A stretch of 64,000 bases of DNA, taken from assembly GCF_905220415.1 (NCBI RefSeq), contig NC_059539.1:930001-994000 (forward strand), given 5' to 3'. The notes beneath the pieces were generated by a model that had not been told where the DNA came from, ran no database searches, and saw nothing but the letters and a program-made list of their open reading frames with translations. Source of the DNA: Colias croceus (Eukaryota; Arthropoda; Insecta; Lepidoptera; Pieridae). This document shows, one piece after another, positions 24,501-33,568 of the stretch (positions are counted from its first letter, which is position 1; the number at the start of each line of letters is the position of its first letter). The translations under genes and the position numbers were made by a program.

Positions 24501-26331
24501 CTGCAAAGGCAAAGTTAAGGCAGCTGCAGGGGCACAGTTAACGCAGCTTGAGCAGCACAGATAAAGCAGCTTTAGCGGCACGTCATCACATGGATACAGC
24601 TGTATGGATACAGCAGCATACACAGTAGGCAGCTGCAGTACATTCTGTACAATTTGTGCAGTTATAATGAATATACAGCGGTTAATAATTATGATCGTAT
24701 ATCTATCTGCAATATACCTAACCACCAAAAGATCGTACTGGTCCTTCGAGCCGGATTACACATAAATCAGTGTCTTTCTACATTCGCAGCGTTATTAATT
24801 CGATTTTTTAGGTTCTTACTGGTCCTTCGAGACATATAACACATTAATTAATTTTATATTTTTTTTACAGCGTATTAGAAAAGGAGATGAGTTGGTGGCG
24901 TGAACAAGCGCGTAGTGTTGCGCAAGCTTCACGCGCGCATTCGCCCGCCACGCCTGCACTCTCATTGGCTGATAGACAGGTGCGTTGTTTGTTTGTTTGT
25001 TTTGTGTTATTTTGTTTAGGAATTGGTTTGTTTTTTTTGCTTTTCTGTTTTAAAAAATTAAATGGGAGTTAAAAGTGACCATTAGATTACTAAAACTGAT
25101 TATTTAAGCATTAAGTTACTTTTGAAAGAAATAAGTAACTTTTTTATTGTTGGTTGAAAAAATGCTCTTTCTTTTAAATTCTAAATTCTCAAAATTAATT
25201 ATTATAAAACCCAATAACGATTTCAGAAAAGCTCCCGAAACATGCCCCGAAACTGTGTCCAAGAGTCCTTGCCATATTTACTCAGAGTATAATATGTTTA
25301 ACTATTATTGTAGAATTTATTTTGCAATAATCTAGTATCTTGCGTTTCAAATTTAGATAAAATAGTTTTGAAATTTGTGAGAATTATAATACTTACTACA
25401 TTCTAGAAACATTCTGTACTACATACCACTTCTTTCTCAAGTTACAACTCTGTTCCTGTAGCAGTTTTAGTGACAACAAGTTACTGTAAATGTATTTTAG
25501 TTTTATATTCAGTAGTTCGCTGCCTCAGCCGTTTAACATTATGTATAACACACAAAATTTACATTGTTCTAAATAATCCATCATCATCATCATCTCCCTT
25601 TTTGACAAGTATTACACCTCCATTCGTTCCACAGTTGCAAGTGAGCCAGATCCAATCCCTCATAATGAACGGGGACGTGAACGGCGCGTTCCAGCTCGCG
25701 CTATCCGCATCAGACCTGAGCCTCGTAGTTGGAGCCTGTAGGGGAGCAGAACCGGCGCGCGTGTTCGGGCCGCCCTGCAGGCTGAAGCAGCACGTGCTGC
25801 TGTCACTCGTGCAGCAGCTCGCGGCGGACATGGCACGGGACACGCACCTGAAGCAGCGGTGAGTGTGACGTCACTGGCGCGATCCAGCTCGCGCTTAGTC
25901 GGCTGATGTGTTAGTAGGACGGCAAAACAGCGATCCAGCTAGCGCTCAATCTCGTGGTGTTATTAGAGGGCAAAACAACATGAAGGATCAATCGTGTTTC
26001 ATTCCGTTTAACCTTCTTTTGATGCATTATCTGAAGGAATATGATACATTACAATGTTAAACTAACGAACAAAGACAAGAAAATCTCATTATTCAATAAA
26101 ACATTTACTTGATTTCAATTAACTACATCCTCCATTTACAGATACCTGGAAGAAGCGGTAATGAACTTGGATACAACCAACCCCGTAACCCGAGAGCACT
26201 TACCCACAGTGATCCGCGAACTCCAGAAGCAGATCCTCTCCTTCCTACAGGCGAACCCTGGCCATGGGCTCACCAGGCAGTTCCGCATGCTGCTGATGGC
26301 CACAGAGGCCCTGGTGAAGAACACCGCTTGA
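9522..26331 (+). CDS. EDC4: Enhancer of mRNA-decapping protein 4 (EDC4/Ge-1)
   Basis: EDC4 is the P-body scaffold that links DCP1-DCP2 and XRN1 for 5'-3' mRNA decay. Coding exons: 9522-9571, 9774-9979, 10432-10520, 11251-11360, 11634-11782, 12265-12470, 12846-12958, 13341-13648, 14772-14866, 15152-15287, 15719-15843, 16553-16638, 17402-17475, 17710-17819, 18728-18842, 19371-19541, 20613-20748, 21268-21448, 21977-22142, 23359-23524, 24871-24979, 25635-25858, 26142-26331. They sum to 3315 nt and 1104 aa, and every phase closes. Residues about 45-440 form the WD40 propeller (SSKVKLTNLVDYNWE, AFSPDGTALATAADDG, FAVTGADNN, SWTCLQS). An acidic, Pro-rich linker at about 440-700 carries the conserved LMTPDAF motif. 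Coiled-coil helices span about 700-965. The conserved helical C-terminal domain is about 968-1104 (LLSLVQQLAADM, YLEEAVMNLD). It is shorter than the human protein of about 1400 aa, mainly in the linker. A second ATG follows at codon 6. Confidence 0.95.
10010..10247 (-). repeat. SINE-like repeat
   Basis: Begins just after EDC4 exon 2 with CTAGGTTTCCGCCCGCGGCT, includes GTAGCCTATGTCCTTTCTCG and (CAGA)n, and ends TTATAATATTAGTATGGAT. Confidence 0.65.
10567..11127. repeat. Cluster of three SINE-like repeats
   Basis: One copy at 10567-10730 is in minus orientation (ACTAGCGGTCCGCCCCGGCC). Two related copies, 10722-10887 and 10957-11127, are in plus orientation. Those two share CCGATTTCGATAATTCTTTT, TGTAGAGAAAAC and the end GGGCGAAGCCGGGGCGGACC. 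All are in EDC4 intron 3. Confidence 0.6.
13115..13275 (+). mobile_element. Divergent member of GAAGTGAAACTTCTTT family
   Basis: Carries GAAGTTCACTTCTTTAGGCG at the left and CAAAGAAGTTTCACTTCTGA at the right, with the ACACGTGTGCTCGGGACACAC palindrome-like end. It lies in EDC4 intron 7. Confidence 0.45.
13723..13895 (+). pseudogene. Tandem partial copy of EDC4 exon 8
   Basis: Positions 13730-13895 align without gaps to the last 166 nt of exon 8 (13483-13648), about 80 bp downstream in the next intron. By hand I count 13 differences, and only two change an amino acid (Asp to Asn, Leu to Phe). A GT follows at the same place as the true donor (GCCG then GTGATT). An AG at 13721-13722 would give an acceptor in phase 2, so exon 7 could splice to 13723-13895 and on to exon 9 in frame, skipping about 50 residues of the propeller. 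The tract before that AG is purine-rich, so the acceptor looks weak. It could be an alternative exon, a fresh duplication from a divergent allele, or an assembly artefact. Confidence 0.75.
15268..15490 (+). repeat. CA-rich microsatellite over the EDC4 exon 10 donor
   Basis: An interrupted (CA)n tract that starts inside the end of exon 10, where it encodes Thr-His-Thr-His, and runs about 200 bp into the intron. The donor GTAATA at 15288 lies within the tract. Confidence 0.8.
16069..16435 (+). repeat. SINE-like repeat with (CTGT)n head
   Basis: Starts with a CTGTCTGT run, continues with the motif GGTTCGATTTCGATGAAACTT and ends in GACGGAGTCGCGGGCGG, which match the layout of the lepidopteran short repeats elsewhere in the window. 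It lies in EDC4 intron 11. Confidence 0.5.
16673..16848. mobile_element. Short fold-back (MITE-like) element
   Basis: The left arm starting TTAGAGCTAGCGCGCACGAG is repeated inverted at the right end (CTCGTGCGCGCTAGCTCTTA). Arms of roughly 55-60 bp surround a short centre. It has no coding capacity. It lies in EDC4 intron 12. Confidence 0.65.
16880..17035 (+). mobile_element. Member of the GGCAAGATTCAAAGAT repeat family
   Basis: Shares ATCAGAAGTGAGACTCCTTT, GGCAAGATTCAAAGATCC and GCGACCTTGAAATTTTACTC with the copies at 22195-22345 and 40848-41130. The ends are degenerate. It lies in EDC4 intron 12. Confidence 0.45.
17141..17355 (+). mobile_element. MITE-like element, GAAGTGAAACTTCTTT family
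   Basis: Begins TTGAAGTGAAACTTCTTTA and ends AAAGAAGTTTCACTTCTTAC plus a GTGTACACTAGTACAC palindrome. A closely related copy lies in opposite orientation at 48895-49077. It is non-coding, in EDC4 intron 12. Confidence 0.65.
17836..18037 (-). repeat. SINE-like repeat
   Basis: Starts ACTAGCTTCCGCCCACGACT on the plus strand, with the usual CCCG...GGGAAATCATTTC and GCCAAATTTCAGCCCGATAC blocks and an AT-rich end at TATATATAGATAC. Orientation is inferred from the GC-rich end. It lies in EDC4 intron 14. Confidence 0.55.
18158..18215 (+). repeat. Short dispersed-repeat fragment
   Basis: The stretch GGCGGCCTTATCGCTTGGTA and ACTCTACCAGGCAACC looks like a widely dispersed lepidopteran repeat, perhaps a non-LTR tail. 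The identification is from memory of the motif only. Confidence 0.3.
18861..19062 (+). repeat. SINE-like repeat
   Basis: Begins CTATACTAATATTATAAAGC, includes (GTTT)n and GATTTGAATAATTATTCCCG, and ends GGGTGAAACCGCGGGGAACA then CTAGTAA. A related copy in reverse orientation is at 61051-61232. It lies in EDC4 intron 15. Confidence 0.6.
19858..20057. mobile_element. Inverted-repeat MITE-like element
   Basis: The left end GGGCCCTGGAGGCAAAGTAC and right end GTACTTTCCCTCCAGGGCC are inverted copies. The similarity runs about 55 bp inward, to GCAAATTTTGCTAAA on each side. A second small hairpin (AAAGGTATGT and ACATACCTTT) is internal. It has no coding capacity. Confidence 0.7.
20232..20412 (+). pseudogene. 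THAP-type zinc finger exon fragment in EDC4 intron 16
   Basis: From the ATG at 20232 the frame reads MGHSTCCVVNCKNNGK, then CKFNSFPTSKWT and RQKWIAAV. This is the first half of a THAP zinc finger: the paired Cys, the FP motif and the KW residues are visible, but the second Cys-x2-His pair is missing. A possible donor follows at 20413 (CTAG then GTATAA), as expected for a first exon. THAP domains occur in P-element-like transposases and host THAP proteins. No transposase body is seen nearby, so this is probably the remnant of a transposon or of a captured THAP gene. It lies on the EDC4 strand and so could in principle be a cryptic alternative exon. Confidence 0.6.
21640..21722 (-). repeat. tRNA-like sequence with pol III boxes
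   Basis: On the minus strand TCACGAG pairs perfectly with CTCGTGA as a 7-bp acceptor stem. The D-arm region has an A-box match (TGGCTGAATTGG), and GAGTTCGAGTCCC matches a B-box. A run of eight T follows, a pol III terminator. The anticodon arm can fold as CGCC/GGCG around CCGGATT, but with C instead of U at position 33, so it is probably not a working tRNA. A tRNA-derived SINE head is likely. The AT-rich tail after it (near 21574-21612) recurs at 31747-31790. It lies in EDC4 intron 18. Confidence 0.6.
22195..22345 (+). mobile_element. Degenerate member of the GGCAAGATTCAAAGAT repeat family
   Basis: Contains ACTTCTTTAGCAAAATTCAA, CATGACATGACAGTACTGCC and GCGACCTTGAAGGTTTACTT, matching the other copies. 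It lies in EDC4 intron 19. Confidence 0.4.
22443..23280 (-). mobile_element. 5'-truncated non-LTR retrotransposon (RTE-like)
   Basis: This insertion in EDC4 intron 19 is flanked by a 12-bp duplication, AATTCGCCATTA, at 22431-22442 and 23281-23292. On the minus strand it ends in a (TAAA)n tail. It encodes the C-terminal part of a reverse transcriptase in one open frame (23247-22534, about 237 codons, also open upstream to the truncation). Visible motifs include YLGKQISF, LPCLSYGAQTW, KWKWAGHIAR and GRPRARWADDI, then EEAY near the end. These belong to the family often annotated as endonuclease-reverse transcriptase in moths. The frame is intact over its whole length, so the insertion is fairly young. 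Confidence 0.85.
23525..24560 (+). repeat. 44-bp minisatellite, about 23 copies, at the EDC4 exon 20 donor
   Basis: The array begins immediately after EDC4 exon 20 and fills most of its intron. The unit is built from GCAGCTGCAAAGGCAAAGTT, AACGCAGCTGCAGGGG and CACAGTGA. It resembles the exon-intron junction itself: exon end CGCAGCTGCAGGAGGTCGCG and CACAG, donor GTGAG, then AGCAGCTGCAG. In the first two thirds most units read CACAGTGAGC, while the last six read CACAGTTAGC, so sub-blocks have been homogenised separately. With 44 bp per unit and in-unit TGA and TAA codons, the plus strand is not coding. Confidence 0.9.
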
Positions 26332-26751
26332 CAAACTTGCTGCCACTGTGCCTGTGCACGATACTCAGTGACATAAGTGTTAAGTGACAAGTGACAAAGT
26401 GCTAAGTGACAAAGTGTTAACTAAGTGACAGTGTTCAAGGGAATAAAACTGTTTATGAAGGACAATGATGATAATTGAAACTGATATGGAGTTATAGTAG
26501 TTGATTTGTTGGAAATTGGGGGGTGCCAAATCTCGTCAAAGATTAAGCAACTGTGCAGATGTTAATGTGTCTTGATTAAAATGGACTTGATATGATTAGC
26601 AAAGTGATTGTGGCAATTTGAAAAGTTATAAACTGATTAGACTTTATATTGATATTATTTTGTGCTGACTGCTTTTGATATTTTGTTTAAATATAGTATA
26701 AGACGTGTATATATATGTCTATTCATGTATAAGTGCCTCATTTAGAATCTA

Positions 26752-26757
26752 AATAAA
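26752..26757 (+). terminator. Polyadenylation signal of EDC4
   Basis: AATAAA followed by a T-rich stretch, 420 bp after the EDC4 stop codon. It is the clearest such signal downstream of the gene. Confidence 0.65.
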
Positions 26758-27341
26758 GATTTTTTTTCTATATTGTTTTGACCTAACGGTGGTATTAATG
26801 TGCTTTTTTCCTTGACATTACATTTAATTACTATATTTACAAAAATACAGTTAAATATTTTTGTACTTTTTTTATAGTCAACAATAGCCTTTATTCTGCT
26901 GTTCCTATTTTGCTTATTAAAAAAATAATTTTTGTTAGCTTTTTACGAAAAAAGAATACTGAACTTTGACAAATCATTAACAAAATATACATAACCAATT
27001 TTTCTTTGTGTCTTGTGAAAAAATTGCCACCATACAAACTCTTAAACTTATGAGCCAAGACTGGTAATTTACATGTAATTACTAAAAAGAACAATACAAT
27101 ACTCAAGTCATACTATTTGTAACTATGTATTTTGAAAACATATCTATGATAATAACAAATTTCAGTAAAATTGTTCAGTAGTGTAATAATAATAAATAAT
27201 GAACATGGCAACCCACATTATTCTATATATTCATGTTAATCGCTGAAAAGTGTATATTATTTTTAACCGACTTCATAAAAGGAGGTGGTTTTTGTAAATA
27301 ATTGTCCCTGTTTTACTTAAATATACATTCAGTATTAATAG

Positions 27342-27905
27342 TTCAGGATACATCGCCCATTTTTGCAAGTGACTACTATCAAGCTAATTTTCCGTTTGTA
27401 GCTTTATTTTGATGAGACGCCCAATAATTTCGTGTACGAAAGTCTCGATTGTGGTAGCTAACAGAGATAACAAGGATAAAAATTTTTGATTTGATGGTTC
27501 TCAAATATTTATTACTAACTGATTTTTTTTTTTTGTTCAATCTCAAGATAATTACCTAAATTATTCGAAAAAATATTTGTCCTACAAAATCTATGGTTGG
27601 TTCAAAGAGTCCCCCTTTCCAAAGTGTATCGATAACGAGGTCATCATAAATGATTACTAACAAGCTGATTTTTTTGTTTTCACTTAGTTAATGTTTATAT
27701 AATTCAACAGACATATTGTCCTACAAATTGCGTAATATATATTTGAGAACCATCAAATCAAAAAATTTTATCCTTGTTATCTCTGTTAGCTACCACAATC
27801 GAGAGTTTCGTACACGAAATTATTTGGTGTCTCATCAAAATAAAGCTACAAACGGAAAATCAGCTTGATAGTAGTCACTTGCAAAAATGGGCGATGTATC
27901 CTGAA
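27342..27905. mobile_element. Fold-back element with about 160-bp inverted arms
   Basis: The left end TTCAGGATACATCGCCCATT is repeated inverted at the right end, closing with GGGCGATGTATCCTGAA. The arms match for about 160 bp (27342-27505 against 27740-27905) and surround about 235 bp of AT-rich DNA. It is non-coding, and I could not see a clear target duplication. Just left of it, ACCGACTTCATAAAAGGAGG is another dispersed-repeat motif. Confidence 0.8.
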
Positions 27906-28573
27906 ATATAAAACAGACTCGAGTTTTTTGTTCCTTCCCGTTAGATTTATATAAAAAATATTACTAAAATATAAATGTGGATTAAAATATACGAACATTA
28001 AATTAAATATGTATCTTTATTTTTCTTATTTTTATTCCCACAATTTCTAAAATAAAATAAATGTCGAGAAATGAGAATAGATTCCATCTAAAACTTTAGT
28101 TTTTATTCATTTTGGTTTCATTTTTTATATCAAGCTGATGTTCTAGCTCTAGTACCTCTCGATCTTATTTTTATCCTATATATTTATGCTTATTTAATAA
28201 CTTAACAAAACATTATTAGACCTTTGCCGATTATTTTTGAAACAAAAAAGATCATAGTATAGTAGAATGAAACCGTAGAAAAAGTGTGAGCTTTTTGAAA
28301 TAAATAGATAGTAAATATAAATTATAAATCTTATATTATAAACTCATTTACATTAGGAATATAAATGCATAACATATTTTATCCTTTCATAAAATTGTTC
28401 ATTTAAAATTTTGTTGCCTGGGAAAAGCCAACAAGTTTTGATATTAATGTATGACAATAATACATTTCTTTATTTTTTTGTTTAATCTGTACTTGTTGTT
28501 TTTCAATATGTTGAATATTCTTTTAAAAAGAAAAGACAAGAAAAGACCCGCTGGTTTTGCGTGTAAATATTTT

Positions 28574-28616
28574 TTACTAGCTGTTGCCCGCGACTTCGTC
28601 CGCGATTAGGTCGTTT
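28574..28616 (-). repeat. SINE-like repeat end
   Basis: ACTAGCTGTTGCCCGCGACT and TCGTCCGCGATTAGG is the GC-rich end seen in the other interspersed repeats. The rest of the element is not clear. Confidence 0.4.
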
Positions 28617-29945
28617 TTCGTCATTCGTCGTTTAAAAAAAATACGTGACACTTTATTTTAAAATTTTCTTAATTATTGTCTCTTATAAAATTTAACTACA
28701 TTAAAATTGAACACTCTGATAAGAAAATCTTAAAATCTGAAGAAAACATGAATGTGGTTTAAATTCTACATTACTTAGTATCAAATAATAATCTAAATTA
28801 AATGTAGATTAACAGTTTGAGCACACCATTATAGAATATGTACCTAAGTATTAAATTACGTTAGTTTACATAGTAACTTTACTAAAAACACGATGACTAT
28901 CTTTCGCGCTCGATACCACAAACTAAGCATGTTTGTGGTACGTGGCCCGCGTCACTTGACCCCCCGCGAGTTCCCCTCCGTTGCTATGCGAAAATACATT
29001 CGTCGCCCTACTGTAGGAAAAATTGTAATACTGTGGCCTGGGCGTTATAACACGTCCAGGGTGTTCCTGAGTGCCGATATCACCATCTTGAGGAAAAGCT
29101 TCTAATGTCGATTTAAAACTGCATACATACGAATTAACCTGTTCTAAAATTGTGAAATGAGTTCAGTTTTAAATTTGAGAAATATTGATTTCTTGTATTC
29201 CACTATTCGTTGTAGTCGAATACAAAATATATTTAAACAAACTTAGCTTGGCCTTCAGGCAAAAGGGATCCTATCAAATGGTAAACTTGACCTTGTATCT
29301 TAAAAGTAAGCATGAACGGATCTTCTGATAATTATTGAGCACCAAAGGATCATTTGAAACGCACTACTATAAGAGCGAATATTGTCTAATAACAGTTTAC
29401 ATTGCACCACAGAATACATAATAGTAGCTAAACGCTAATTGCACAGTATGTTCCTCTAAAAGTAGTGATTTTGTGAAAGGTTCCGGTGTATCTTCAAACG
29501 AAAGCCGACTCGCCTTACTACACTTTAAAGCATTACAAAAAGAACATACTACGTTAATATCGCCTATACAGAAAATGATCTGTAATCAATTGTGAGGTTA
29601 TAAGCAAACCCACTTTTATATTTGTCAGACCACACCACCGAATTCGTAGATTGTTTACCTCAAGACATTAAGACTATGACGAAATCTGTCTGCAGTAAGA
29701 CGGGCCTCTCGCTATTCGTACGTTTCCAGAGACCGAATAGTTTCAATTCTTAATCTTTCATTAAACAAACTTATTAATCGTTCTTGTCTTATATAATTGT
29801 AATATTCGCGTCCCTACTCTAGTCATTGCTTATGCTTATGTTCATCTTATTATGATGCACCCTATCATTTGTCAAACGGTCTTCATATTGAGTAAAGTTT
29901 CAGATTCTCGAGATAAAATGTCGTGATCAGTAGTGAGACAAAATT

Positions 29946-30050
29946 CCCTCTCAGTGAGGGTTTCGGTCTCACGGGATAGCACAATATGCCGTTTGCGATC
30001 AGCTGTGTGACGTCATACCCTCTCAGTGAAGGTTCGGTCTCACGGGATAG
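29946..30050 (+). repeat. Two 33-34-bp direct repeats
   Basis: CCCTCTCAGTGAGGGTTTCG plus GTCTCACGGGATAG at 29946-29979 recurs with two changes at 30018-30050. A weaker third version (GTTGTCTCACGGGTTGG) ends near 30085. Function unknown. Confidence 0.6.
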
Positions 30051-31260
30051 TAGGGGAGACCGGGTTTGGTTGTCTCACGGGTTGGATGTCACAGCGGTCT
30101 TAATACAAAACTGAACTAACGAATAAGTCTGTTGACCAGCGTGGCTAGAGCGATACAGTGACAACGCTGTCCCCACTTCGCGTCAGACCGCCCCGATCTG
30201 CCGTGAGGGCCTCACACGTGTTTATTGTTTTCGTACAGATTTTTTATGATATGAGGACCGAATATGCTCCTCATAACATCACTTTTTGTGAACGAAACGA
30301 CAGCGCGGTTTAATTCAATGGCAACACCATCAGAAAAAAGGATTATTTTTAATTGTGAAAAAATGTATTATGATTTACACTACATATTAACACTCTTTTA
30401 ACATTTAACATAAAACATAAGTCTGTGAGTGTGTAAAAATAAATCCAGCTAATTACATATTAAACTTATGTTTATAATTTGGTATACGACATGAAAATAT
30501 ATTAATTGTCAAGCAATAATAATACGGATAAATACTGAACATAAGTATAATAGATATTAAGTAGTATTAGTTAAAATATACTTTGACTACTTTGACTGTT
30601 AGTTAAAGTTTATTTTTACTAACAACATGTAAATGAAGAAGAAATAATAATTACCAACGAACTAACCTTTTCTATAAAACTTAACACGGCACATTTTTCA
30701 AATTATCTTGCTCAACTCTACTAAAAAATTTGAGGGTTTTGTTGGAACTTTCATATGTAAAAACTATGATATATCTAAACTACGATACAACTTGCATGCG
30801 GAAATGCTCATTACAATTGTGAATCTAAAGAATAACTAACAACATACTGTTCAATTTTATTGAGCTGATGAATATCTTTTGCCTGGAAGAAATCACCGTC
30901 GCCTAACAAATATAATGTGTTTTCTTATAAAACCGTTACATAATTTATTTTATCTAATTAAATAATGAAAATGATATATTTATAAAATATAAAACATATT
31001 ATGTAAAATGATTAAAAATAAATAAATGAAGCAACTACGATTCAAAGAAAACATCTTTTTCAGTGTGAAAATGCTCTAAGCAATCCTGGATGATGAACTG
31101 TATATCATGTACCTACTCTGATCCCAGTACGGTCGGTACGTCGATAGCCATAACGATAAATATTATAATCAGATAACCGCAAAGTCAAAATAAAAACATT
31201 ACTTGTAAAGTTGTGAGTGCAAAATTTACGTTTCATTTGGCAATAAAATTTTTTTCGGTA

Positions 31261-31532
31261 CTAAAACGTAGTAGTTTGATATGTGGTTGGCTGCCCCTCC
31301 TCTCCTTCCTGAAAAATATCCTCCAAAATTTCCCGAGATACTTCCAATGATTGAACCATTGGACGTTGGACATTAACTTCAGTCAAAAATTGACGAAGCG
31401 GATGATTACTAATTTCCACTTAATCCTCGCTGCTACTGTCTTTATCATCAAATCATCAATTTTCAAGTGGTGTAGTAAAAATATCAGCAGAAATCGTCTT
31501 CCAAAGGCGATATAATTTTATTAGCATTGAAT
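31261..31532 (-). pseudogene. Decayed coding fragment, unrecognised
   Basis: On the minus strand an acceptor (TTATTTACAG) is followed by one reading frame: SMLIKLYRLWKTISADIFTT, then acidic FDDKDSSSED, then EISNHPLRQFLTEVNVQRPM, then VSREILEDIFQEGEEGQ, ending at a stop at 31261-31263. Three in-frame stops interrupt it (two adjacent after PLEN, one after SSED). The protein-like composition either side of the stops suggests an old coding exon, perhaps from a transposase. The family is not recognised. Confidence 0.45.
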
Positions 31533-31793
31533 CTGTAAATAAAAAAATCAAAAGTTAACTGTAAATCTATAAAAAAAGCTACTTACAAATAAAATTTTAT
31601 CAAAAACTTCTGTTCCCAATGCACCTCAAAATAATAAAAGAATCATTCATTTCATTTCATTTCATTTCAATAAATACCTGTAAGTAACAACTTACCTTTT
31701 GTGGGAACGCATGATGGTGAAAATTCACAAAACACGAAGATTGCATTTGATATTTTTGGTTTTATGGCATTCAATTGCTTTATAAATACCTAT

Positions 31794-31981
31794 CACTACA
31801 TAGTATGAAAAAAGTCGCTTTCTGTGTCCCTATGTCCCTTTGTATGCTTAAATCTTTAAAACTTCGCAACAGATTTTGATGCGGTTTTTTTAATAGATAG
31901 ACTGATTCAAGAGGAAGGTTTTAGTACATAATTTATTAGGTTTTAGACAAAGCGGACGAAGCCGCGGGCGGTAAGCTAGTA
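31794..31981 (+). repeat. SINE-like repeat, CACTACATAGTAT family
   Basis: Starts CACTACATAGTATGAAAAAA and ends GCCGCGGGCGGTAAGCTAGT. It is close to 60461-60643 and to 6954-7142 (reverse). It lies in intergenic DNA. Confidence 0.65.
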
Positions 31982-32251
31982 AATTTATAAAACACGAAGA
32001 TTTTTAAAATTGTAACTAATGAACACAACAATATATTAGTATACTCTTTGGAACACAATCATTAGATTAACTGTAGATAATGGTGTCTATTTTTACTTAA
32101 AATAATAAACATCTACCCTCACTTTAAAAAAATGTAGTTTATTATTTACACGAAATATATCTTATAGGGAACGGAAGATATGGGTTAAAGAGTTAAATAA
32201 ATAAATAACATAATTATATTTAAATTATTAATTTTTAACATTGTGTTCAGT

Positions 32252-32592
32252 AGTGTTAACATGTAAATTGATTTGATTTTTACGAAATCTCATAGATGGC
32301 GCTGTTACAAAATTAACATTATACAACTTACATTCTTTAAGCTATGTTTCTCTTCCCAAGTTACTTAAATGGCATAATTTTTATAGTGTCAATATAGATA
32401 TTGTCAAACAACATTTATATATGCGTCATTTGATTATTAATTTCCAATAGTTAACGTGTAAATTGATTTGATTTTTATAACATTTAATAGATGGCGCTGT
32501 TTCTAATTTGTCTTTATACTACTAAATTCATTAAACTGTTTCTCTGCCCAAATTACGTAAATGACATAGTTTTTATTTTGTAAAGCTAGATA
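32252..32592 (+). repeat. Diverged direct duplication of about 145 bp
   Basis: Copies at about 32252-32400 and 32450-32592 share TGTAAATTGATTTGATTTTT, ATAGATGGCGCTGTT, GTTTCTCTTCCCAA-like and AAATGGCATAATTTTTAT-like blocks in the same order. They are non-coding. Confidence 0.6.
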
Positions 32593-32689
32593 ATAGCATG
32601 GCTTACTCGAAACCAACATTTAAACATGAGTCTTTAGATTGTACGCTGTCGTAATACACGGAATACGTAAGAAAAATAAAGGTTCACAG

Positions 32690-32860
32690 CTCCTCCCCCG
32701 TAGGTGATAGCTTGATAATATGTAGCCTATAGCCTCACCCGACCTGTTAGTAATATTCATGCAAAATTTGAAGTCAATCTATGCAGTACTTTTCGAGATT
32801 AGCTCAGACAAACATACAGACAAACAGACAAACAGACAAACAGACAAACAGACAAAAATT
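32690..32860 (-). repeat. SINE-like repeat fragment with (ACAG)n
   Basis: Contains TCCTCCCCCGTAGGTGATAG, TATGTAGCCTATAGCCTCAC and ATTCATGCAAAATTTGAAGT, then a run of CAGACAAA units. This is the usual order of blocks in the interspersed repeats here. Confidence 0.45.
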
Positions 32861-33568
32861 CTAAAAACTATGTTTTTGGCTTCTATATCGATTATAGATC
32901 ACGGCCCAGGTATTCTTTAAAAAAAATATTCAATGTACAGTTTTGACTTTCCTACGATTTTATTATATGTATAGATTATTATATAAAATTAATTATTAAG
33001 ACTGGCCACTTCGGTGCACGTCTGTATAAGTATAGCGTAATTATTATATAAGCTATTTTGTATCGAAATGAGTCTGATAAATAAAAACACTACTGTTTGA
33101 TTTCTTTGTTTCATTTTCATTTAATTTCGTCCTCTAGACGCAGCCCATCACTGCACTTACATATTCAGCTAAACACTATTATATATATAATATTTTCTGA
33201 ATTAAAATATTATTAAGTACGGTTTCTGATATACATAGGTAACTTATTTTGTTCTCGAAACAAAAGCGAAACAATGATGCTCAATGCGTTTCTATCGTTT
33301 CTATACTTGTCTGTAAATGGACTATCAAACACAAAATATTTATTTTTCCATTTCGACCCAGTACCTACTTATTACTTCGTAAAAATTTGCTCAGTTTAGG
33401 TAGGTACTATCTAATTTACAAATTTTTTGTTTTCGCTTCTTCCGAATATTTTGATATTGCAATATTTTTTTTTATTAATTTCCGGTCAAAAAATTATAAC
33501 AAAATTGAAGGTATTCATAAAAAAATCGCGAACACAGATTGAGGTTACAGCATAATCGTGAAGTTAAA

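Larger units (their letters stand above)
26758..33568. other. Intergenic region between EDC4 and its paralogue
   Basis: About 6.8 kb without an intact gene. It holds a fold-back element (27342-27905), a SINE-like start at 28576, a pair of short direct repeats near 30 kb, a decayed coding fragment (31261-31532), a SINE-like copy (31794-31981) and a diverged direct duplication (32252-32592). The 70-codon open frame at 28893-29105 has no recognisable features. No promoter for the downstream gene could be pinned down. Confidence 0.6.

Noticed and set aside
23525..24560. Possible CRISPR-like array
   Set aside because: Units are contiguous with no unique spacers, in an animal intron; this is a minisatellite.
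28893..29105. 70-codon open frame in intergenic DNA
   Set aside because: No known domain, no homologue recognised, and close to a repeat end.
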